Shown: positions 26,466-34,782 of the stretch, piece by piece
How the letters are laid out: each line of letters begins with the position of its first letter
Numbering within the stretch: position 1 is the stretch's first letter
Source of the DNA: OLB11 sp041392835
GTDB lineage: Bacteria > Bacteroidota > Bacteroidia > Chitinophagales > Chitinophagaceae
DNA length: 64,000 bases
Direction of reading: 5' to 3'
NCBI GenBank assembly: GCA_041392835.1
Contig: JAWKLF010000004.1
Location: 143,241 to 207,240, forward strand
The notes under the pieces: generated by a model
What the model was told of the DNA's origin: nothing
The model's database searches: none
The model's input: only the letters and a program-made list of their open reading frames with translations
Position numbers and translations under genes: made by a program

Positions 26466-27695
26466 TTATTCAATTTCTAATATATCATTGCCCGCTATAC
26501 CCTTAATGCTACCCAACAAGTGATTATTATTTAATAAGACTCTATCTATTTGCTTTTCTCTTTCTTTCCAAATTTTTTCCATCTGAAAACGTTCTTTATC
26601 TAATGATGACTTTAGTGCCAAATAAGCTTCATTAATAGCTCTCATTTGCAATACAAACTCATTGCTTGTAAAATAATTATACAACATTTCCTTTTTTTCG
26701 CCTTTATTCTCGTTCGATTTGTTGGCTTTATACACATTGCATATTCCTTCTCTAAGCATACGTACCACACTGATTACTTCCGAAAAACGGCAAACCCACA
26801 CACCCTCTATCAAGTCGAAGGTTTGCATATGCTCTGGCACAACTTTAGAAACTAATACACTTGCATCGCACTTAGATGTCAATGCATCTTGCTTGAGTTT
26901 AGGCAGCCAGCCATTTTCAAAATGTTTAGTCCTTTTGCTTTCAAAAATAATTTTGCCACATTCATGTCCCATTTCATTTCGAATCAGTAATATACAATCT
27001 GCGCCTCTTTTTCCTTTAAGTACTTCCGATATTTCATCAAACGGAAAATGCTGTTTAAGCATATCTTCTAATATAAGCTCCTGTGCCTCACCTTGTAGCT
27101 GCATAGATCCCTGATGTATTTGTTGCTGCAATTCTTCTATCATTTTTTTTTGCTTAGCCATGGTAATATCTCTTTCTTTTCGCTCCAAGTCAAATTGTGC
27201 TCTTTCCTTTTGCAACAGCTCTGTGCTGATTTTCTCTTTTAGCTCAATTTCCATTTCAAACCGTAGCTTTTTTAATTTCAAGGCTACATCCTCCTCCGTT
27301 TCTTGCAATTGCTTACGCAATTGTAATACCTCAAATTCTTTTTCATTCAATGTTTTTAACTTAGCCTCATTGGCTTCATTTTGCTTTCTTAATAAATCTA
27401 TTTGAGCTTCATTTTCATTTTTTAATTGTTCTGTCATTTTCAACTCTTGCTCTTTCAATTTTTTGTCGAGCTCGGCATGAAGTTTTTTCTGAAATAACTC
27501 ATTTTCATTACGTTTTTTTTCATCAAAAATTAATTTCTCATTTTCTAAAGTAGCTTTTAGAGAAGCTATAGAGTCATACATTTCTTTTTGTTTATTCTGG
27601 TATTTTTCTTGCAGTTGTTTTTCCAAATCAGCACTTAGTGCTTCATCTAAATCAATAAGGGTTTGGCATGTAGGACAGCTAATAGTTTTACTCAT
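26466..27695 (-). CDS. DUF2130 coiled-coil protein
   Basis: 409 residues. Residues ~3-15 hold a zinc-ribbon-like half motif (SCPTCQTLID). A long charged coiled coil follows to about residue 205 (KLIFDEKKRNENELFQKKLHAELDKKLKEQ is part of it). The conserved DUF2130 domain comes next, with GKRGADCILLIRNEMG and IIFESKRTKHFENGWL resembling a nuclease-like E-x-K core. Function is unknown. Convergent with bshA (1 nt between stops). Confidence 0.8.
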   Translation of the reverse strand: MSKTISCPTCQTLIDLDEALSADLEKQLQEKYQNKQKEMYDSIASLKATLENEKLIFDEKKRNENELFQKKLHAELDKKLKEQELKMTEQLKNENEAQIDLLRKQNEANEAKLKTLNEKEFEVLQLRKQLQETEEDVALKLKKLRFEMEIELKEKISTELLQKERAQFDLERKERDITMAKQKKMIEELQQQIHQGSMQLQGEAQELILEDMLKQHFPFDEISEVLKGKRGADCILLIRNEMGHECGKIIFESKRTKHFENGWLPKLKQDALTSKCDASVLVSKVVPEHMQTFDLIEGVWVCRFSEVISVVRMLREGICNVYKANKSNENKGEKKEMLYNYFTSNEFVLQMRAINEAYLALKSSLDKERFQMEKIWKEREKQIDRVLLNNNHLLGSIKGIAGNDILEIE

Positions 27696-27699
27696 AATT

Positions 27700-27707
27700 C
27701 AAATGTA
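27700..27707 (-). promoter_or_regulatory. -7 promoter element abutting the DUF2130 gene
   Basis: Minus-strand TACATTTG (forward CAAATGTA), only 4 nt before the ATG at 27695. The mRNA is probably leaderless. Confidence 0.55.
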
Positions 27708-27808
27708 AGCGGATAAATAGAAATAAAAAAGAGAATAATCGGTGTATAGAATATACCTAAAAAAACATAATTAGAATACAGTTTTAAGTATATTCGGTTT
27801 TTAGAAAA

Positions 27809-29164
27809 ATGAAGTTTTCAGATTATCAGCAACGGTTCAAATATTATTTGAGGTTTATACCAATCAAATTCAATTTTGTTTTTTTATTCATTATCATCTT
27901 AGCAATTTATAAATGGATTTGGAGTACTCATACTTCGGTCAATTCATTTTATGCTTTATCTATTTTAATTTTAAAAATATCTTTTTTACTTATTCTCCTA
28001 TATGCCATCTTATCCCTTCTTAGTGTAAGCATTTCATGGATATATTTTCATATTCAAAAAAAAAGAGTCCCACAATTTCAAGTAGAAATTATTAAACATG
28101 ATGAATTTCACCATGAAAATTTAATGAGAACAAGGGTTGAAGGTTTAATTAAACCCTTGTTGGGCTATCTAAAAGTAGAATTGTATTACTCCCCTTATCA
28201 ATCTTTAGAAAAATACACTTTAGATTCAGGTGGTTTTTTTTCTAACCCTTTTACAACAAAATATGAAAGCACCAACAGACTGAAAGCAGACGATATAAAA
28301 GAATATCAATTTAGTAAAGCAGTTTTATACTTTGAAGACATGCTACATCTTTTCTCATTTCCAGCTATTGTAGAATTTTCTTCAAGCCTTACGAATTATC
28401 CAATAACAAAACCAACGAATACCAAAGAACACATACCTTACTCCTCCCAAGAACAACAAGTACGAATAGAAGAGCTAAGAAAAATTCAGGGAGAATGGCT
28501 TAATTATAAAAAGTTTGAAGGCAGTGATGATGTAAGAAGAATAGTTTGGAAAATATATGCTAAAAGTAAAGAATTAGTAGTGCGATACCCTGAGCAATTA
28601 GATCCTTTTGCTTCGCATATACAATTTTTTGTGAGCTACTACTACAATCCTCTTTTTTTGCATCCTAACGATTATACTTATGCCATGCTAAATACTTATA
28701 AAATAGCAGTTTGGAATATATGGTATAGCCTATTTCAGCATGGCATACAGGTACACTTTACAAGCGACCAAAGCGTTAGTGAAGATAGTTTTGATGCCAT
28801 ACAAACAAAACAATTAATAACACAATCTGATTTTCAGCATGAAACAAAAATCATGGATAAAATAAATCTTAAAAAATGTCAAGTACTATGCATACATTCA
28901 ATGAATGATGAAAATGATATACAATGGGCACTTGACAATATGCAAACAAACACACTTGTCTTTTTTATACAATTGAGTAGTACATTTCGAATGAGTTTGG
29001 CAAAACATTGGATAAAAAAAATATTTTGGCTCCCCTCATCCGATAAATTGAGCTCATTAAAAGCTTCTTGGAATTTTAATCCGTTAAAGTTTTCTTTAAA
29101 TAAAAATGAAAAAGCTATACTGAGTTTATTAGAGAAAAATAAAATTAAATTTGAAGTCATCTGA
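27809..29164 (+). CDS. DUF58 membrane protein, first gene of a MoxR-type operon
   Basis: 451 residues. Two membrane helices lie at ~22-45 and ~50-80. The DUF58 core near 230-270 is recognisable by YKKFEGSDDVRRIVWKIYAKS followed by ELVVRYPE. DUF58 proteins occur with MoxR ATPases and transglutaminase-like proteins, as here. The set is thought to assemble or mature envelope proteins, with no substrate known. Its stop overlaps the next start by 1 nt (TGATG). Confidence 0.8.
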   Translation: MKFSDYQQRFKYYLRFIPIKFNFVFLFIIILAIYKWIWSTHTSVNSFYALSILILKISFLLILLYAILSLLSVSISWIYFHIQKKRVPQFQVEIIKHDEFHHENLMRTRVEGLIKPLLGYLKVELYYSPYQSLEKYTLDSGGFFSNPFTTKYESTNRLKADDIKEYQFSKAVLYFEDMLHLFSFPAIVEFSSSLTNYPITKPTNTKEHIPYSSQEQQVRIEELRKIQGEWLNYKKFEGSDDVRRIVWKIYAKSKELVVRYPEQLDPFASHIQFFVSYYYNPLFLHPNDYTYAMLNTYKIAVWNIWYSLFQHGIQVHFTSDQSVSEDSFDAIQTKQLITQSDFQHETKIMDKINLKKCQVLCIHSMNDENDIQWALDNMQTNTLVFFIQLSSTFRMSLAKHWIKKIFWLPSSDKLSSLKASWNFNPLKFSLNKNEKAILSLLEKNKIKFEVI

Positions 29165-31758
29165 TGCAACTTCTAAAAACAAATCAAATTACAAAGTTAT
29201 TAGCGCAACTTATCTTTATAGTATTGCCTACTATAGCTATAGTATTTTTTTGTTTGTGGCATATCAGCCATTATTTTACTATCATTCAAGACAATTGGTT
29301 TCGACAAGGAATTTATTTTTCAATAGGCATAGTGCTCTCATTATTAATTTATAGTAGCCGACTTCGATTTAGCGTAAGTTTCCTTTTGCTGCTTTTAAGT
29401 CTTTTTATAGTGTATAAAATAATGGACTCTTTGAGTTTTAGTGAAATAGATGGTTTTTTTATTTCTGTACAATATTTATTATTTACATATTTATTTTCAT
29501 TTGGATGGCTATGCGGTTGGGGATTGCAAAGAGCCAAATGGTTTCCAACTTTTTTAGTTGGCATATTACTTATAGCCAGCATGATATTGATTTCTAAAAA
29601 TGGCGACTTGACCGTACAGAAACTCATATTCAATCTCTTACCGATTCTTCTTTACAGTATTTATATTTTATATACTAATGCTTCTTTGCAACAAACCGAC
29701 ACAACTCAAAAATCTTTTTTTTGGAAGTATTCTTTCAGGCTATTTCTTTTTAGTATACTCCTTGTAGCTTTTACAGGCACACTTATTTATACTATGCTTC
29801 CAAACATTGAAGCTACTGTAGCAGAATACGGAGGTCAAGGCAAAGATGGAGAAAATCAGATGCTGACTAAGCAAAAAGACGGTACTGAAAAAAACAAACA
29901 GAGCATGGAGATGAGTGATAAAAATAATAGAAACAAAAACCCTGAACCATTGTTTTGTGCACATATTGACAATTTTCTTCCCGCTAGCGATATTGCCAAC
30001 CCCTTATATTTAACTGCTTATCATTTTACTAAATTTGACAGTCTTACAGAAACATTTGAAAGAGACACTATTCAAGAATTTAATGATGAATTTTTCCCAG
30101 ACCCTTCTTCCATTCCTTTATTTTCAACGTATACCGATTCTTCAAAACTAAAAATTGCGAATGGCACAAGAAATAAAGATGTAGTACAAGTAGAGATTTA
30201 CAAAAAGAGATTATCAAATGATGCTTTTGTAGCCCCAAGTACAGCCTTTTTTGTACAACCCATTACCATTGAAAAAGATTTTCAAAAAGAATTTAGTAGT
30301 GCATATAGATCCAAAAGTTTAGTATCGCAACTGAATAGTGCTTACTTTATATACAATACAGACAATCCGTCCATCATGATGTTTCAAGAAAGACGATTTA
30401 AAGAATTAAGAGGCGCAAAAGATTATAAGGCATTGCCCGAAAAATTTATGAAATACTATACCGACTTTCCTAAATATGGGAAATACAAAGCACTTGCAAA
30501 ATTGGCTGATAGTATTCAACAAAATAAAAAAACAACGATTGATAAAGTATTAGCCGTACGAGACTACTTTTTACAAAAAAATGCTTTTGGCGAACAAGTA
30601 TATACATACTCAGACAACCCAGGTATACCAGGACTACCTTCTGCATCAAAACTCAACTATTTTCTCTTTGAAAGCAAAAAAGGATATTGCGCATACTATG
30701 CCGGAGCTACTTGTTTTTTACTACGAGGCATGGGCATTCCCTCACGAATCGTAACTGGCTTCCTAACTATAGATAGAAGTGATAAAAACCCAGGCTGGTA
30801 TTGGTACTACGAAGACCAATCGCATGCTTGGGTACAAGTATATTTTCCAGAATATGGATGGATAGATTTTGATACTACTGTTGGCAACGATGAGGCTGAG
30901 CGCTCTCCAGCTCCCGATGGCACACCACCACTACAACCGCCCAAAGCCATTATAACCATGAGTGGAAATATAATAAGTATAGACACCGCACAAAAAACAA
31001 TTGAACTACAAACACAAACTGCTACTTTTAAAGATATAGAATATAAAAATACGAATACTACTGTTTCACTTGATGCTAAAATAGCTCTTATTTGGCGAGA
31101 CAGTCTCGCTCTCAAGCTTCAGGAACTTAAAAAGAATGATAAAATAACAGCAGTAAGTTATGCTGAAAAATTGAATGCTTATAGCAACGAAAAATCCTTT
31201 GATAAAATAGTAAACAAACTTCCAAAGACTATTCCAATAGATGAAATATATGTATTTGTTGCAAAAAATAAAACCACAGAAAATACACCAGAAACTGACA
31301 CAAATGAAAAACATAGTGCATACTACTATTTAAAACATCTTTTTTTCTTTTTATTATCATTTGTACTCATACTATTTAGTTTGCCAGTATTGACTATGCA
31401 TTATTTTAGATGGCAAGTCAAAAAAACATCTTCACTTAAACGAAAAGCTTTTTATGCACATCGTGCATCCGATTATTTTTTACACCAATTAGGATATAAA
31501 AAAGAAAATAAAACTGACTTATCTTTTGCACAAAATATTGATCAACATTTTAATACAAACTATGCAAACTTTATGGAAAAGTATTTAAAATCAAAATATA
31601 GCACTGCTTCTCTCAAAGAACATGAACAAGAAGTAATACAAAGATTTTTCTTCCCTTTTGAACGAAAAATAAAACAACGCATTGCACTAAAAACAAGAAT
31701 TTTACATTTTCTAAATTTAAAAGAATACCTATCTTATTTTATACCTTTAAAATTTTAA
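29164..31758 (+). CDS. TgpA-like membrane protein with transglutaminase-like domain
   Basis: 864 residues. Six or so helices occupy the first ~215 residues. A large periplasmic part follows, and one more helix near 725-745 precedes a cytoplasmic tail. The transglutaminase-like domain has an intact triad: Cys509 in KKGYCAYYAG, His554 in SHAWVQVYF and Asp568 in YGWIDFDTT. Such proteins are predicted periplasmic peptidases or protein cross-linkers. It is translationally coupled to the DUF58 gene and lies 9 nt before the MoxR gene. Confidence 0.86.
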   Translation: MQLLKTNQITKLLAQLIFIVLPTIAIVFFCLWHISHYFTIIQDNWFRQGIYFSIGIVLSLLIYSSRLRFSVSFLLLLLSLFIVYKIMDSLSFSEIDGFFISVQYLLFTYLFSFGWLCGWGLQRAKWFPTFLVGILLIASMILISKNGDLTVQKLIFNLLPILLYSIYILYTNASLQQTDTTQKSFFWKYSFRLFLFSILLVAFTGTLIYTMLPNIEATVAEYGGQGKDGENQMLTKQKDGTEKNKQSMEMSDKNNRNKNPEPLFCAHIDNFLPASDIANPLYLTAYHFTKFDSLTETFERDTIQEFNDEFFPDPSSIPLFSTYTDSSKLKIANGTRNKDVVQVEIYKKRLSNDAFVAPSTAFFVQPITIEKDFQKEFSSAYRSKSLVSQLNSAYFIYNTDNPSIMMFQERRFKELRGAKDYKALPEKFMKYYTDFPKYGKYKALAKLADSIQQNKKTTIDKVLAVRDYFLQKNAFGEQVYTYSDNPGIPGLPSASKLNYFLFESKKGYCAYYAGATCFLLRGMGIPSRIVTGFLTIDRSDKNPGWYWYYEDQSHAWVQVYFPEYGWIDFDTTVGNDEAERSPAPDGTPPLQPPKAIITMSGNIISIDTAQKTIELQTQTATFKDIEYKNTNTTVSLDAKIALIWRDSLALKLQELKKNDKITAVSYAEKLNAYSNEKSFDKIVNKLPKTIPIDEIYVFVAKNKTTENTPETDTNEKHSAYYYLKHLFFFLLSFVLILFSLPVLTMHYFRWQVKKTSSLKRKAFYAHRASDYFLHQLGYKKENKTDLSFAQNIDQHFNTNYANFMEKYLKSKYSTASLKEHEQEVIQRFFFPFERKIKQRIALKTRILHFLNLKEYLSYFIPLKF

Positions 31759-31767
31759 TTCCCAACT

Positions 31768-32742
31768 ATGGACGCACACACTTCTACAAGCCAAGATAAA
31801 ATATCTGCACTGATAGATAATATAGAAAAAGTAATAAAAGGCAAAACGATTCAAATAAAACAAGTCATTACTTGCCTTTTGGCCCAGGGCCATATACTGA
31901 TGGAAGATAACCCAGGCACAGGTAAAACAATACTTGCACGAACGCTGGCTGCTAGTATAGCAAATGATGCACAACATGAAAATATACATTTCAAAAGGGT
32001 TCAATTTACACCCGATTTATTACCTATGGACTTATTAGGTACTCATATATTTGATGAAGTTCAAAAAGAATTTATTTTTAAAAAAGGACCACTGTTTTGT
32101 AATATACTATTGGCCGATGAAATTAATAGAGCCTCTCCAAAAGTACAGAGTGCATTGCTAGAGTGTATGGCTGAAAACCAAATAACCATGGGCGAAAAAA
32201 CGTACTTATTAGACCCCTTGTTTTTTACAATTGCTACTCAAAATCCAATAGAAATGGAAGGTACTTACCCCTTGCCATCAGCACAATTGGATCGATTTTA
32301 TATGAAAATATATTTTGGATATGTAAACGAAGAAACCGAATTATCTATATACAAAAACTACGAAAACATACATCAAAATTTATCTAATCTGCAACGCATT
32401 TTAAATAAAAGTGAAATTATGGAGTTACAGAAATTGGCTGCAGAAGTTAGTATACATGACGAACTAATTCAAGCTGTGTCAAATATAGTTAGAGGAACAA
32501 GAAGCAATGATGGTATAGTAGTTGGTGCATCTACTCGTAGTGGTATAACATTTATTAAATGCTTAAAAGCATATGCTTTAATCAATAATAGAGATTATGT
32601 CATAGAAGATGACATACAAGATTTAGCATCAGCAGTATTGGACCACAGATTGGTTTATAAAAATAAAGAATCTAAAAAACAATCATTGCCTCAAATTGTT
32701 GCTGATGAAATAAATAGATTAAGCAAACTAAAATTATACTAA
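31768..32742 (+). CDS. MoxR-family AAA+ ATPase
   Basis: 324 residues. Walker A is DNPGTGKTILAR, Walker B is LLADEINRASPKVQSALLE, sensor 1 is FFTIATQNPIEMEGTYPLP, and sensor 2 lies in the C-terminal lid (STRSGITFIKCLKAYAL). MoxR ATPases are chaperones that mature or load protein complexes, usually next to DUF58/vWA proteins as here. In many genomes MoxR comes first in the operon. Here it is third, after DUF58 and the transglutaminase-like gene. Confidence 0.93.
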   Translation: MDAHTSTSQDKISALIDNIEKVIKGKTIQIKQVITCLLAQGHILMEDNPGTGKTILARTLAASIANDAQHENIHFKRVQFTPDLLPMDLLGTHIFDEVQKEFIFKKGPLFCNILLADEINRASPKVQSALLECMAENQITMGEKTYLLDPLFFTIATQNPIEMEGTYPLPSAQLDRFYMKIYFGYVNEETELSIYKNYENIHQNLSNLQRILNKSEIMELQKLAAEVSIHDELIQAVSNIVRGTRSNDGIVVGASTRSGITFIKCLKAYALINNRDYVIEDDIQDLASAVLDHRLVYKNKESKKQSLPQIVADEINRLSKLKLY

Positions 32743-32748
32743 TACCCT

Positions 32749-34776
32749 TTGCATTTTATTCGTTTACATATCAATTTTTTGTTTAGCAAGCTAGTGCATA
32801 AATACACGTTGTTGCTTTTGTTAATTGTATGCAATAATGTTTTACTTTTTGCACAATCTAAACAAGAAAAAAGATACGAAATAGATGCAAAACGATACGG
32901 AGTTTCTACTACAAGCAAAGAAGCCATAACTGCTGCAAGAGAATTTAAACGAATAGATAGTAGCTACTATGTAGGATGGATGTTGGAAGGAATATATAAA
33001 TATGAACACAGTGCAGATTACTTAGGATTCAAATTAGCATCAGAACAATTGAACAAAGCATTGCTTTTGATGCAAAAAGATTTTTCAAAAGAAATAAGTA
33101 CAAGAACTGGCGATGTAAGACAATACATAGAATTAATAAAATACCATAGAGACTGGGATCAAATAGCTTATTCATTATCGCAATGCTATAGCAACACAGA
33201 CGAATTAGATAAACTTTGGCAGCTACTTCAATTGTGTAAAAAAATGAATTTACAAGACGAAGTATTTATGGATACCTATAACTATATGTCATGGACAGTA
33301 CATAGAAATAGATTTAGAAATTCATCAAAATACCCATTTTTAAAAGAATCCATAAAACAAAATGAAGATTATGCCAATAGCCTATTAGATAGTTCAATAA
33401 TAAAAATTAATGATGATAGTAAAATTAATAATACTATTTTCTCAAGCCAATACAACAATGATAAAATGCCAGGTGTATGGCACTACAAATCTATTTTATA
33501 TACCTATCAACTGGATATGAAAAAAGGTGCAGAGTATTACAATAAACTCAAAAAAACATCTTACTTCCCAGCCAACAATTATGCTACTTTTTGCAGCATA
33601 CAAGGTGATTTTGCGCAAGCAGAAGCATTTTACGAAATGGCTAAAAAAGAATATTCGAGCGAAAAACATATGAAAGAGTCATACTATTATTCATCTGTAA
33701 TAAATAGTTATAAAAATGAAAATAAAAAAGGGATTGAAGAACTAAAAAATCTCATTACAAGCAATGGTTCTACACCAGGCTTCGGATGGTATAATATAGC
33801 TGTAGCAAGAACCCTACTCTATGATGGGCAACTACCCATAGCCGAACGATATATACAAAATGCCGAAAATTTTAAAGAAATTCATATAGGCACTACCTTA
33901 GGACAAAGCCACTATGATTTTACAGTGAACCTTTTAAAGCTTATTGCAAAAAAACGAGAAATAAAACGAATATTCTTTGAACAAAAAAAATGGTACCTCT
34001 CCCCTTCGGCTTGGTTTAAACTTGCAAAAAAACAAATTGAAAAATTTACTTTACAATTTTTAATCATTAATCAATTTGCTCAAAACCCAGAACGTGAACA
34101 AGTAATCTATAAATTATTTTCTACCGAAAGTACTGTTTCCTTTGATGAAATCTACGAACTCATAGAAGGTTTTAGCACTAATTTTTTTATTAAAAAATTT
34201 GAAGAAGAACTTGCCCTTGAAAAAAGAAATAACATAAAAAGATATTACAAACTTTTTTTAGCCAAACTGCTAATTAAAAAAGGGAAAAAGCACGAAGCTC
34301 ATCAATGGTTAAAAGCAATATTAAATGACCCAACATTAAATAAAGATTATGAGAAATTGCTTTTGGCCAGAACCTATGAAGCCCTTATTATATGCACCGA
34401 AGGAAACACTTCTGAAAAAAAGACATTTATACAAAAAATGTATAGCATATATCCTCAATTGCTGCCTTATAATAATCAAAAAATAAAAGTAAAGATTACT
34501 ACAAATGCAAGTAGCGAATTAGAGCAAAAAATAATAAAAGATTTATCTAATTTTCGAATACAAATTGTTTCTCAAAATCAAGATGTAGATCTAAATGTAG
34601 AATTTAGTCAACTTGGAAATGTGCCTACTATATCAGTTAGAACAAATTGTCTTAAAGAAGAAATTGTAAGACCATTTTTATTTTCATATAAAAATCCTAA
34701 AGATGCGAGTAAACAAATTGCATATGGAATTTTTAATATTGGCAATGCCGACAAAAAAATAAATATGGAAGAATAG
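32749..34776 (+). CDS. secreted TPR-like protein, last gene of the MoxR operon
   Basis: Up to 675 residues. There is no ATG near the 5' end: TTG at 32749, TTG at 32779 or GTG at 32794 could start it. The last gives the shortest signal peptide (HKYTLLLLLIVCNNVLLFAQ), so the start is uncertain by 45 nt. Helical TPR-like repeats extend to about residue 580 (FCSIQGDFAQAEAFYEMAKK is typical). The last ~90 residues form a separate alpha/beta domain (KIKVKITTNASSELEQKII) that I do not recognise. It begins 6 nt after the MoxR gene, so it probably works with that system in the periplasm. Confidence 0.65.
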   Translation: MHFIRLHINFLFSKLVHKYTLLLLLIVCNNVLLFAQSKQEKRYEIDAKRYGVSTTSKEAITAAREFKRIDSSYYVGWMLEGIYKYEHSADYLGFKLASEQLNKALLLMQKDFSKEISTRTGDVRQYIELIKYHRDWDQIAYSLSQCYSNTDELDKLWQLLQLCKKMNLQDEVFMDTYNYMSWTVHRNRFRNSSKYPFLKESIKQNEDYANSLLDSSIIKINDDSKINNTIFSSQYNNDKMPGVWHYKSILYTYQLDMKKGAEYYNKLKKTSYFPANNYATFCSIQGDFAQAEAFYEMAKKEYSSEKHMKESYYYSSVINSYKNENKKGIEELKNLITSNGSTPGFGWYNIAVARTLLYDGQLPIAERYIQNAENFKEIHIGTTLGQSHYDFTVNLLKLIAKKREIKRIFFEQKKWYLSPSAWFKLAKKQIEKFTLQFLIINQFAQNPEREQVIYKLFSTESTVSFDEIYELIEGFSTNFFIKKFEEELALEKRNNIKRYYKLFLAKLLIKKGKKHEAHQWLKAILNDPTLNKDYEKLLLARTYEALIICTEGNTSEKKTFIQKMYSIYPQLLPYNNQKIKVKITTNASSELEQKIIKDLSNFRIQIVSQNQDVDLNVEFSQLGNVPTISVRTNCLKEEIVRPFLFSYKNPKDASKQIAYGIFNIGNADKKINMEE

Positions 34777-34782
34777 TAAATA

